Shown one piece after another: positions 45,726 to 56,431 of a stretch of DNA of 64,000 bases; positions within the stretch are counted from its first letter, which is position 1; every line of letters starts with the position of its first letter. Position numbers and translations under genes: made by a program. The stretch spans positions 44,814,409 through 44,878,408 of the forward strand of contig NC_060065.1 of the NCBI RefSeq assembly GCF_020283565.1, given 5' to 3'. The notes under the pieces were generated by a model. That model saw only the letters and a list, made by a program, of their open reading frames with translations. It was not told where the DNA came from and made no database searches. The DNA comes from Trifolium pratense. Lineage: Eukaryota > Streptophyta > Magnoliopsida > Fabales > Fabaceae.

Positions 45726-47385
45726 TGTTGAGGCAAAATCCACTTTTGATGTTTTAAAGATTACAAACATCTTTAATTATATTTTAAATGATTCTGATCA
45801 TTTTGTTATCTAACAAGTGCTTTTGAGTGGCATAAGATTAAATAGATTCTAACAAACCACTTGCAAAGTAAAAATCCTGCAAAGCTGTTTCAAGACCATT
45901 CTAAGAACATTCTTAGCAGACAGACTGCAGTTTTGACAATAAGCACGTTTTGGAAAAAGTGCTTTCTGGTTTTTCAAGTCAACTAAGAACAAAACAAATA
46001 AGCACTTTACAATGGATTTATGGACCAAATCACTACAGGAGATAATCTCTTTTGGGATCAACAACATGTGATGGAATTTAAGTATATGCTTTCCTAGTCA
46101 CATATCATGAAGAAAACCATGAGCTTGATCAATTGTGGTATTGGCCAACCAATGAATACATCTGATATAATATCATGGACCAATCACAAAGGAACAACCA
46201 GATTTAAACTATGAGTTGTATTGTACTTATGCAAAAGTACACAAGTGGAACATTCTTCAATGTGGTGTCATAGAAGTACATTTTTGTCTTATATCCTCAT
46301 GTACTATTCCAGCTGGTTTTATTCTCAAGCTAAGGCTACTACTGATCAGCCCTTAGAGCTATTTAACAGCTGCACACCACAAAGAAGGAAGGATGAAGGT
46401 TCATCACTTTGGCTGGTGCAGTCAAGACTGTTTCAAGACTGATGCAAGACTGATTCTGCACACAGTTTTTCAAAACCATTTCCAACTGTCATGAGTCCTT
46501 TTCTGAGCATCCAAACGGCTATATCTGATACATGACAGTGGAAGGAAGTAAGAAACAACTCATATGTACTTGGTAACAGCTCACACATATTTGGATCTTA
46601 TGGATCAAAGCCAAATGGAAATCAAGACTGTTCCAAGACTGAACAGAGAATCTGCACATTATGCAGAAGTTGTCTGCTGAAGGTAGAGCACTGAGTAACA
46701 GCTCTATTTTACTCTCTAACTGATATACTTGAAGGCCAAGCTTCAATATCAAGCAAGCATCTATAAAAGGCAATCAAGTCCAAGGGAAAGAGCAAGAGTT
46801 TCCAAGCAATTCAAGTGATATAAATCTCATTCAATCTCTTTAGCTCAAAGTCCTTTTTTAAGTCACTCTTTTGTATCATAATCTGAGTACCAACCTCTTT
46901 TGAGTGTTTTCATCTAAGCTTCTCTTTTGTATTGAGTCTGAAAATAGCTTAGAACCAAATCATTCACATTGTAATTGCTCAAGTCAATACGTGACTATTG
47001 ATTGAGTGTTTTTGGTCAAGGTGACTAGGAAAGTTCAAAGCTCTAGGAGCTTTGGTAAGTTGTTGATCTTAGGTCAAGATCAGAGAAGAATTGTAGATCG
47101 TGGATCTGTAACTTTTAAGTGATTCTAGTGGATAAACTCACAGGTGGTGGGGACTGGACGTAACCCAAAGATTAGGGGTGAACCAGGATAACTCTTTGTG
47201 TTTATCTTCTTTCCCTTAACTTTTATTTTCTGCTACTAATTTACACTGCACAGATCATTCTTAGAACGATCTCACTGTGCACAGATTTATTTTAATCACT
47301 AACATTTTATATTGTGATTTAAGTTTAAATTTTAAAAGGGTCACAATTCAAACCCCCCTTTCTTGTGAAAAACTTTGCTACTTCA
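45726..47385 (+). repeat. 3' LTR of Sirevirus-type element
   Basis: 1660 bp, same as 36133-37792 by eye, followed by GGTGT. Confidence 0.95.
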
Positions 47386-47871
47386 GGTGTTCCTCTTTAA
47401 TGCATGAATAATTAATGTGACAATAAGAACTTTATCAAAGATCGACCACCCTTCGATAAAAGTTGACCGTTCGTGAGAGATACTTTTATCAAACCAATGC
47501 GGTTAGGGTTAGTTCTGTTTGTGTGGTTTATCACGATATAAAAATTTTGACAATATTTACAACTTGTTACAAAATAAACATAGAAAATTTTAAATTTATT
47601 TTATTGTTTACATGATACAATATGTATATACAGAAATTACATATACATAATAAATTATTTTTAATAACAACAATATAGTTCTAGATCGCGTAAAATGATA
47701 TGTTTCGACAACCTACTATTTTATGGATTCAATTTAGGTTGATTGCTAATAATTGATAGAGTTAAGTTAAGTATTGCGGTTTAGTTTGGTTTGGTTCGGT
47801 TTTCCAAAATGAAAACCGCAAACCAAACCAAACCATGCGGTTTAGAAGAAAATTGATTCGTGCGGTTAAAA
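47386..47871. other. no gene seen; CCAAACC-rich remnant
   Basis: At 47770-47870 repeated GGTTTGGTTCGGTTTT and AAACCAAACCAAACC words match the interior style of the hAT-like element at 53888-54566, probably a fragment of that family. Confidence 0.4.
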
Positions 47872-48060
47872 CACTACTACATAAAAAGGCTACTATAGCA
47901 CTTTTTTTAGCTTTAATAGCACTTTAAAGTGCTATAGAAGCTGGTGCTATTGTATGTCCTATCTTTAATAGCGCCTATACACTAAAGCGCTATTATATGT
48001 CCTATTTTTTTGCTGTATGTTTTAATAGCGCTTTATAAGAAAAACGCTATTGTAGGTCTT
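47872..48060. mobile_element. CACTA-type left terminus
   Basis: Starts CACTACTACATAAAAAGGC, followed by repeated TAATAGCGCTTTA and AAGTGCTATAG palindromic words typical of subterminal transposase-binding repeats. The matching right end was not found; the CACTA end at 50177 has different subterminal repeats. Confidence 0.6.
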
Positions 48061-48323
48061 TTTTTTAAAAAAAAAAATATACTACCTGGCTCCTTTTTTT
48101 CTACATTTAACCTGGAGCTTAAATTGAAATTTAAAAAATAATTTTCATTAAAAGCTAGCAAATAATATCAAGTACTTTTCTAATATAACATGAATAATAT
48201 ACAATTGTACATACATATAGATATTCAATACATAAGTCTCACCCACCAAAACAAACTTCTAATTAGTTGACCTAAGCAACCATATGATGTTCATACTTAT
48301 AAAGACAAGACAAACTAATTAAC

Positions 48324-48386
48324 CTAAGCAATCCTCTGCCATTTTCCAAACCAATCCAGCATCTCTTTCATGTTTTCAAGAAGTCC
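48324..48386 (-). CDS. possible terminal exon, unknown protein
   Basis: After an acceptor-like TTTTTCAG the minus strand reads GLLENMKEMLDWFGKWQRIA and stop. Composition is protein-like. It could be the last exon of a gene carried by the surrounding CACTA element, interrupted 20 bases upstream by the Mutator-like element at 48407. Weak. Confidence 0.25.
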   Translation of the reverse strand, partial: GLLENMKEMLDWFGKWQRIA

Positions 48387-48406
48387 CTGAAAAATTAAAA
48401 ATAGAA

Positions 48407-49601
48407 GGGTAAATGATCATTTACCCCCCTGCAAAATAAGCAAATTTTCGTTTACCCCCCTGCACAGATTTTTTTTCTGTTTACCCCCCTGCAAAAAATA
48501 GATTCTCTCATTTCGCCCCCTAGGTGTACAGTAGGACAAGTGACTGTGCAAATTTGCTGACGTGGCTTGTACATGTGGAAAAAATCATTTTTATTTATTT
48601 TTAAAATTCCACGTCAGATAATATCTTTTTTTAAAAAAAAAAAAAAATTTCCTACAAATTAAAAAAAATTCTGTTTTTTTTCCCCAAAATTTTTTAACAA
48701 AAATTCCTACAAAAAAAATTAATTTTTTTTCTTACAAATGATTTTAAAAAAATTTCCAACAAAAAAAAAATTTCCTCCCAAAATAAAAAAAAAATGAATT
48801 TTCTTATTTTTCTCCCAAAATAAAGATTTACTCCGAAATAAAAAATTTAAAGATTTATTTTCAAACTTTATGAATTAAAAAAAACATAATCTTTATTTTT
48901 TAAAAACAAAACTTTATTTTTTGTTATTCTTTTTGAATTAAAAAAAATAGAAAAAGATTTTAAAAAAAAATATAAAATAGAAAATCAAGTTTTATTGGTG
49001 TTTTCCCCTTCTATCAAAACCATTTGCCTTAAAACTAGAAAAATATAAAGAAGCAGAAGACAATAATGAAGTAGAAGATGATTTCGGCGATTGAAGAAGA
49101 CGACGACAAATACAATCATGACGGTGGAAGCAAACGATTACGGCGAAGATTCTGTTTTTTTTTTTTTTAATTCAAAAAGATTTGAAAATAAATCTTTATT
49201 TTTGGAGTAAAATAAGAAAATTCGTTTTTTATTTTATTTTAAGAAAAAAAAAACTCAATAATTTTGTACGAAAAAAAAAAGTTATTTCTAGGAAATTTTT
49301 TTTAAAATTTTGAAAGAAAAAAAAAACAAAATTCGTTTTTTAAATTTTGTATGAATTTTTTTTTTTTTTTTTTTTTGAAAAAAAAATTATCTGACGTGAA
49401 TTTTAAAAATAAATATAAATGATTTTTTTCCATGTGTACCAGCCACGTCAGCAAATTTGCACAGTCAGTTGTCCTACTGTACACCCAGGGGGCGAAATGA
49501 GAGAATCTATTTTTTGCAGGGGGGTAAACAGAAAAAAAATCTGTGCAAGGGGGTAAATGAAAATTTCCTTATTTTGCAGGGGGGTAAATGATCATTTACC
49601 C
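48407..49601. mobile_element. Mutator-like foldback element with 9-bp TSD
   Basis: 1195 bp with terminal inverted repeats of over 200 bases (48407 to about 48625 and about 49385-49601). Each end starts with GGGTAAATGATCATTTACCC, itself a palindrome, and then repeats GGGGGGTAAA-CAG modules. A perfect 9-bp target duplication AAAATAGAA (48398-48406 and 49602-49610) points to the Mutator superfamily. The core (48650-49380) is long A/T homopolymers plus a short GAAGAAGACGACGAC patch; there is no transposase. Confidence 0.88.
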
Positions 49602-49835
49602 AAAATAGAAAATCAAGGTAGTAATATTATGCATATATATGGAGAGTATTGAAAGTGGTCTCATACTTGTGAAAGAGATAACCATAAACATATAGGAATC
49701 AAAATCATAGCCAAAAGAAAGTATTTATCTGATTGGTAAGCATGTAATGACATGAAGATTTGGTTTAATTGAAGTTTGAGACAATAACAAACCTTTGCCT
49801 TGGTCTAACACTTTAAATCCAATTGTTGTGGCCGA

Positions 49836-50177
49836 AGAGATAGATGACCAACAATTCGTTTTCCAAGGAACCATGGCATTGCGACGGTTTTAAACTGACA
49901 CTAGAATCAACGACAGTTTCAAACCGTCGGGAAAGGTGAAATAAACATCTTGCACTTTTAACTTTGCGACGGTTTAAAATCAATTGCCGACGGTTGGAAA
50001 CCGACGCTACGTATGTTGCGACGGTTTATGTGGCGGTTTTGAAAACTGTCGCCATTGTGTGCGACGACGCCAGGATTTGCGTCATTACTGAAACCGTCGT
50101 TATTCGTCTTTGCGGCAGTTTAAAACCGCCGCTAATCCCTTCCAAAACCATCGCTAACTAACAATTTTCTTGTAGTG
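49836..50177. mobile_element. CACTA-type right terminus with GACGGTTT repeats
   Basis: Ends CAATTTTCTTGTAGTG (inverted CACTACAAGAAAATTG). The preceding 330 bases carry at least eight GCGACGGTTT/AAACCGTCG words in both orientations, classic subterminal repeats. The element it belongs to is otherwise unresolved. Confidence 0.7.
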
Positions 50178-51038
50178 TGATCTAATGGTAAAAATAAGTC
50201 TCCCATGGTGGGAGACCTATTTCACTTGCCCACTCTAGAATGAGCCATAGATTATTAGCTTTGGATAATGAATAGGATAGAACATATAATAATAGTTGAA
50301 CTTGAAAACAAAAACGTAGGAAAAAAAAACATTGATGTTAAATTGATGAGAAAACGAACCAAACAGTGTTCTAAAATCGTCTGTGTAAATCAAACCAGAT
50401 TATAAGGAAGACCGACACCCACAAAATAATTGCTTGAATCAATCAAAAGAAAATATTGTTAAACAATTGATCATTAAAATAGCAACTGTGAATTTCTTAA
50501 GAATTAAGTATCAAAAGAACATAAAGAAATTATGCTTATTTATTTAATTTTAATTATTATTACAAGGTTTATACGATTCATAATTATATGATAATTAAAA
50601 TAAAAGTTACTTGTGATTTCATAAAAATAGATTAAGAGTTGCGTATCTTAGTTAGTAAACTCGTGTTGATAACGTGTTACAAGTATAAACAAGAATAATA
50701 ATATATAAATATAGATGAGAGAAGAGAAGAGAGAAAGAATAGAATAAGTCTGATGAACTAAGTGAGTAGTTTACAAAAGTTTATAAGCAAATGTAATGGG
50801 CCAATGACATGGGTCATAATTTATATGAACATCCACTAAATATTCATAACAATTATAACCATTATATTAATTATTTTTACATTTTTTCATAAAAAAATCA
50901 ATAATACTATTATGAGTTATAAAATTTTAATAAAAATTTAAATTTTATTTTCTTGACAGTTTTGATAAATAATATTTAGTTATTATAATATTTTAAATGA
51001 TCGAAAATTTTATTTTTTTTCAAAATTTCTCTGCAATA
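50178..51038. other. no gene seen
   Basis: AT-rich noncoding DNA, downstream side of the permease pseudogene. Confidence 0.5.
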
Positions 51039-51523
51039 TTATAATAAAATTATGAAAATTGGAATTTGAGACATGAAATTCTGCAATATCCCAAAACCAG
51101 TCATGTAAGGTATATAAGAACTATTACCACCAACTTCATGTCCTTTTCTATGAACACAAACAATTTTCTCAATTATTGTCAAATTTATAGAAATTGCAGC
51201 AATTTTTTTCCATGCACAAACAGTAATTGCAGCAATTTTTCCATGCACAATCCAACCACAAATCACATGCATTCTTTCACCTGAGTAAACTTCAGAACTT
51301 TCACATGCATGAAAACACAAGACTAAAGCAATCATATCAGCTATAAGACTATAGGTGAAAACATAATTAATGCAGAAAATAGTAACAATATACGGATTAT
51401 ACAAATTAATTGGGCCATGGCCATGGCCATGATTGTGCCGATCGATACCCTTGCACGAATTACCACTGTTATTATATTCCCTGTTCTTTTGATTCTTCCA
51501 TCATGATCAAGTTCTAGTTCCAT
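51039..51523 (-). pseudogene. amino acid permease (AAP family) pseudogene fragment
   Basis: The minus strand first gives DHDGRIKRTG followed by IITVVI and AMAMAQL, the N-terminal AAP signature (D.DGR.KRTGT..T...HIITAVIG...WA.AQLGW) with a piece deleted. It then gives, in another frame, SLIADM, YSGERMHVICG, and KGHEVGG..SYIPYM..FGILQNFMSQIP, matching the later AAP segment (F.KxGH....S..P[YF]M..FG..QI.LSQIPNF). Membrane segments are broken by indels and two frames are needed. AAP proteins are proton-coupled amino acid importers; this copy cannot be functional. No intact copy is nearby. Confidence 0.75.
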
Positions 51524-53418
51524 AAAAATTCAATGCTTATTTAATTACAAGAATTTAAAGGAATTTAAAGACAGTATAACGTATATTTAAATTAAAGTTC
51601 TAGAAAGATTGAGTCTACTTCTGGTTAGGATTTGAATTTCGTATAAGGTATGATATAAAAATAAAAATAAATAAATAACAACTTTTTCTCTTTTTCTTCT
51701 TCTTTTTCTTGAAAAATTTAGGCTAGAGTCACATCTCCAAATCGCTTTTTCTTTTTATTTAAGTTAAATAAACGTGATTTCCAGTGTTTTTTTCCCTATT
51801 ATTTATGTGATTTTGTCTTTTTAGTGCGACGTTTGTTTTGATTTACCGTTTTAGTGTGATATATTTTGTTGTCCTATTTTGATGTGGTATTCATTTTGTC
51901 TCGGGTTGAAAAATTAGTTTGATATAATGTATATCCAATCAATGACTTTTATATCATCAATGCTACATATCCGAAGACATGAATATTTCAGTGATTTCAA
52001 TATAGTCAAATTATGTATATGCTTATTGAAAGAAAAAAAAAACATGTAGGCAACTGTGTGGTGCTCCCAAGTAATCTTGTCAACATCGCATACAACATAA
52101 AATAAAAGTCATTAGCTTAGGTGTGTTGTGGTGATAATCGTATAGAAGAAAACAGGTAAAAATCAGAAGAAAAAAATATGTAAGCAATGAATAGTAGAAG
52201 TGACGTGAGAGAAGAGAAGGTTGAGAAAGGAACGTATATATATGCAGATAATAATTTGAAGAATGCGACCAGCATGTTGTATGTTTAAGCATGTACTTTT
52301 TTTTTATTCTTTTTACAAGAAATAACCTATTTTCTTTAATAAGTAATTGATCTATTCAGTATATATTATAGATTAAATATATTAATAATTTAATAAATTT
52401 AAAAAGTTTCTATTTGATAAGTTCAATAAACTATAGTTCATAGCTTATTTGACTGGCTTATAAGTTTGTTTGATAAAAGTAAGACATATTCGGTAATAAA
52501 TTTCTCTAATTAGCTTATAGCTATAAGTTTATCAAACAAACTAATAAGCCAGTTTTTTTAAGCTATTTTAATTAGCTTGTTTGAACTTATACCCTTATTT
52601 TAATTCACCAATTTTTTTTTTCACACACTTTCTCTTTCCAATAAATTTAATATGTTACGTACCATTTTTAAATAAAAAAAACAATAAAAAATTATACAAA
52701 GAAGTTTAGTAAAAAAAAAAAACAATAAAAAAATTTAAAATAAGAAAAGGATATAATAAAGAAAATATAACCTTAAATCATCAAAATAACAAGTAATTTA
52801 AAAAAAATAAAATTTTCTAAAACGTCAAATATTTTGAAAGAGAGTGAGTATTATAGATGCAAATAGAACTTAACACACAAATGAAAATATGGTCGACCAA
52901 AATCTTCATTTACTGACAACACTCCACTCAACCTAAACTCAAAAAAAATTGCAATGATCGACAATGAAAAGTTGCGACAAATATCCACAGAAAAATGACC
53001 AAGCGATTCCTTCTACTGCTAGCTCCATGTGATACTGTCAAAACTCAGTCTGTATAGATCGAGATTTCAGATTCAGGCCATGCAATTGCAAGCCACATAA
53101 ATAAAAGTACGATGAAAAACAACATGACATAGTACACTGCACAAAACATGCATGGTTAACATGATGAAGACCCCCCTAACCACAGGACCTTGGATCATGA
53201 GTGCGGCCTATTCTAAATTACCTTTATAACTTTTTAACTTAATTTCAGGTAATAATTTAGTTCTTTATTATTTTTTCACGTCAATTTTGTCATTTTTTGT
53301 CCTTCATTTATGTCTGCATATATTTGCACATAGAGAACAAAGAAATCATAGATTTGAAGTTTGAAATTCATATTCAAACAAATAAAAATGACTAAAATAT
53401 TGATAAAAAGAAGATAAA
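51524..53418. other. no gene seen; contains a small MITE-like inverted repeat
   Basis: Mostly AT-rich noncoding DNA. At 52452-52477 and 52527-52552, ACTGGCTTATAAGTTTGTTT and its inverse form the arms of a small MITE-like repeat (about 52430-52590). Confidence 0.45.
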
Positions 53419-53616
53419 TTAAAGACCGTTATGAATATGTCTTACATAATATCTATCTATCTCGATGATGACAGAATGGTGAGGGATTTGAGCTAGCCAA
53501 CCGATGGCTTCTACTAACCCTTGCGCCTCAGCTTCAACCACTGATGCCATGCCACGCGCCACCCTTGTCGCCGCTCCAACACAACTACCATCCTCCTTCC
53601 TCGGAATCAACCCCAA
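53419..53616 (-). pseudogene. RNase H-like domain fragment (LINE-derived or RVT_3 family)
   Basis: The reading AATRVARGMASVVEAEAQGL, then EAIGWLAQ and HHSVIIEIDRYYV, follows the plant RNase H-like pattern (R...G....A.AEA.GL.EA...A...G...V..E.D...V). The Glu in AEAQGL and the Asp in EID are the family acidic positions. The piece is 65 residues, lacks the N-terminal strand with the first Asp in frame, and has no partner domain, so it is a relic. Confidence 0.6.
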
Positions 53617-53745
53617 ACCCCAATGGCCATATCACCCATAAGGTGAGCGTTGCACTGTTCCTCCTTTCATAATGGTTAATTCAAAATTGTATGTAAAAGA
53701 TAGGATTAGCTTATTGTTTCTTTCAAAACTAAAAATATAAACTAA

Positions 53746-55414
53746 GGGTCCGTTTGGTGCGCATGATAAGAGACAGGATATGATAACTATATCAAATCCT
53801 GTCTCATTCGAGCGTTTAGTGCGCCAACAGGATATGATAAGTTTATTATGAAACTTATCTTATCATGTCTCTTTATGAAACTATTATTAGGGGTGCTCAA
53901 ATCCAAACTAATCCAAATAAAAACCGAAAACCGATCCAAAAAAACCAAAAACCGCAAAAAACCGAAGTTTTTTGGATGTGTTTGGATGTTCTTTTGTGAA
54001 AACCGCTGGATCGGATTGGATTTCGGATTGATTTTTTAAAACCGATCCAAACCGAACCAAACCGCATACATATATTTTAATATTTATTTATCTTTTTATT
54101 AGTATAAATATATATATATTGCATTAACCTTTTTTTTTCGTTTTAAATTTTGTTAATTAATTTAATCTATTTTAAATTTTGTTAATACTATATGTTAGCT
54201 TAATTTAATCTTTTTTTTTACTTTTTATATGTTTCAAATATAATTGGTAATTGTCATTCCAAAATATTAATTTTCAATATATTGTATGTTATATTTTACA
54301 TCAAACTTAATATTTATTTTGTCAAAAATGTCAAACTATTATTTTGTAGCGTTTTTTATAATAATTATATTTATTAAAAAAAATTACAATTTATAATTTG
54401 GATATCCAAAAACCGATCCAAATTAAACCGCATAATATTGGATCAGATTAGATCGGATTTTTTTTATTTGTCATCCAAAACCGAACCAAACCGCAAATGA
54501 ATTTATTTTTGGATCGGATGAGTTTTTGCCTCAAAACCGATCCAAACCGAACCGCGAGCACCCCTAACTATTATCCTGAATTTGAGCTTGGTTATCAGCA
54601 TGATAGGATAAGAAAATAATTTATTGATAATTTTTTAAAAAAAAATATAAAATAAAAAATATAAATAATAAAATAATAAATATAAATAATGTAAATAATA
54701 ATTAAATATAAATAATTAAATATTAAATAATAATAAAATATAAATAATAAAATAATTTGATATTAAATTTAAAATAAAATAATTAATTTTTAAATATATA
54801 AAAAAATTTCTCGTAAGGGTAATTTTGTAATTTACATAATCTAAAAAAACCAAAATTCTACTAAAATTACAATATTTTAAAGTAAAATAATTATTAAAAA
54901 ATTGCAAAAAATTGATATTAATTTAAATTTTATAACAAATTAAATAGTTTTTTTTGAAATGGTAGTTTTATCATTACATATGAGATATATCATATATTTA
55001 TTTAGCTAATCTAACATATATAATTTAGTTATTTATTTGACTATGATTAATATACAAAAATTAACTTCTTTATTTTCTCATGATGTTTATTTAAAATTAT
55101 ATAAAGTTATTCTATTACTTATTTATATTTTTTTATTTATAAAATTTAAAGTATTACAAAATAATTTATAAAAATAATAATATTTTTACAAGGTAATTTT
55201 ATCATTTAAGTATGTTATATATTTTATCATATTATTATGAGAGAGTATTTATTAAAAACATAATATGATAGCTATCTTGTTTGTTATCATGTGTGCATCA
55301 AACGCATGACATGATAACTCAGGATAACTGCTATCCTGTTTATATCATATCTTATTCTTATCATGTTTTATATTCTATCATGTCATTATCCTATCATGTG
55401 TACCAAACGGGCCC
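53746..55414. mobile_element. PIF/Harbinger (Tourist)-like element
   Basis: The ends GGGTCCGTTTGGTGCGCATG and, inverted, GGGCCCGTTTGGTACACATG agree at most positions. TAA flanks both sides (53743-53745 and 55415-55417), the 3-bp duplication of this superfamily. Subterminal regions repeat ATCATGTC/GATAAGAT words. 1669 bp including a nested hAT-like element (53888-54566); the remainder is AT-rich and lacks a transposase. Confidence 0.75.
53888..54566. mobile_element. hAT-like MITE (nested) with CCAAACCGA-rich interior
   Basis: Starts TAGGGGTGCTC and ends GAGCACCCCTA, perfect inverted termini, with a perfect 8-bp target duplication ACTATTAT at 53880-53887 and 54567-54574. Both subterminal regions are arrays of AACCGATCCAAACCGAACC words. 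679 bp, noncoding. Confidence 0.88.
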
Positions 55415-55564
55415 TAATAGTATCAACTATCAAACCATCCAATTTAGTAATAGACGATGTTTTATTTCCTTTAAAAAGAATGTTGTGAAAAAACATGTAA
55501 TTTTAATCATCTTTTTGTTTTTGTAATTTATTTATTTATATATATTCTTGAAGAAATATATTCA

Positions 55565-56431
55565 TGCATGCCTGAAGGATTGCAAAAGATATTGTTAATA
55601 TATTTTTTTTGAAGAAGCTAAATTAGCCCATCCAAATTAGCGCCAGAGAGAATCGAACCTCAGACCTCAAGAGGAGCACACTCCCAAGTCTCAAGCCAAT
55701 ATCAATGCACCAACTCAAGTGGGTTATATTGTTAATATATTAATAGTTCCTGAAGAACTTAATGAATTCTTGAAGAATTCAATAATCAGTTCCTGAAGAA
55801 CTTAGAAATCAAATCTATGAATTCCCGGCCGAAGAATTCAGCAAACTTAGTTCCTGAAGAACTAATAAATTTAATCTATGAATTCTCAAATAATTCAACA
55901 AACATAGTTCCGGAAAAAGATAGAAAAATATCATTTTTTATGAATTCCAGAAGAATTCAATGGTTAGTTCTCGAAGAACTTAAAAACCAATTTTTATTCT
56001 CCATGAATTTCTGAAGTAGTACTTGAATAACTTTAAAATCAAAATTTTGTTCTCCATGAATTCCTGAAGAATTCAATAGTAAGACATCCCTGAAGGATGC
56101 ACAAATAATTGATATTTTTACGGGACTTAACCTTTTCTAATCTTGTTGAATTCCAGAAGAATTTAACATTAAAGAATCCCTCAAGAATTGCTTAAATATC
56201 AATTTTGTTTTTGTTTACAAAGATAAATTGTAATATAGTTCCCAAAGGACTATATTAATTTTGAAGCAAATGACTTCTCAAAGAATGAATTATATCATTG
56301 TTTTTGAATACTTGGACATAGTTCTTGGAAAACCAGAAGGTTAATATCACGCATCCCTGAAGGATTGCGCAAAGTATCAATTACTCTTGAACACTGTGAA
56401 AATCATTTGTAATATGGTTCCCGAAGAACCA
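55565..56431. repeat. array of short hairpins around a constant CTGAA-type loop
   Basis: At least ten units of the form arm-CTGAA-arm: AGTTC-CTGAA-GAACT (55745-55759, 55788-55802), TAGTTC-CTGAA-GAACTA (55848-55864), TGAATTC-YTGAA-GAATTCA (55763-55781, 56057-56075), TGAATTC-CAGAA-GAATTCA (55941-55959), AGTTC-TCGAA-GAACT (55966-55980), CATCC-CTGAA-GGATG (56085-56099), GCATCC-CTGAA-GGATTGC (about 56351-56368) and TGGTTC-CCGAA-GAACCA (56415-56431). Arms vary but stay paired. Spacing is irregular (30-100 bases). A SINE has inserted near the left end. Most units also read TTCnnGAA. No open frame spans the array. Confidence 0.75.
55605..55725 (-). mobile_element. tRNA-type SINE with 16-bp TSD
   Basis: On the minus strand it has an internal Pol III B box GGTTCGATTCTC, a plausible A box GGCTTGAGACTTGG and a short A-rich tail. 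ATATTGTTAATATATT flanks it at 55589-55604 and 55726-55741. 121 bp. Confidence 0.82.

Larger units (their letters stand above)
36133..47385 (+). mobile_element. complete Ty1/copia retrotransposon of Sirevirus (SIRE/Maximus) type
   Basis: 11,253 bp with 1660-bp LTRs (36133-37792 and 45726-47385) of equal length and apparently identical sequence, and a perfect 5-bp target duplication GGTGT (36128-36132 and 47386-47390). Order: 5' LTR, primer site, gag, pol (protease-integrase-RT-RNase H, the Copia order), a third ORF, polypurine tract, 3' LTR. A long gag, the large third ORF after pol and repeated polypurine tracts are Sirevirus traits. Catalytic residues of pol are intact, so this is a young and potentially autonomous copy, subject to the gag/pol frame question. 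Confidence 0.95.

Noticed and set aside
47872..50177. One complete CACTA element bounded by CACTA..TAGTG
   Set aside because: The two ends have different subterminal repeats (AGCGCTATT against GCGACGGTTT) and the flanking 3-mers AAA and TGA do not match, so I call two separate partial elements.
55565..56431. CRISPR-like array
   Set aside because: Repeats are short, differ in their arms, have irregular spacing and no cas genes, and the genome is a plant's.
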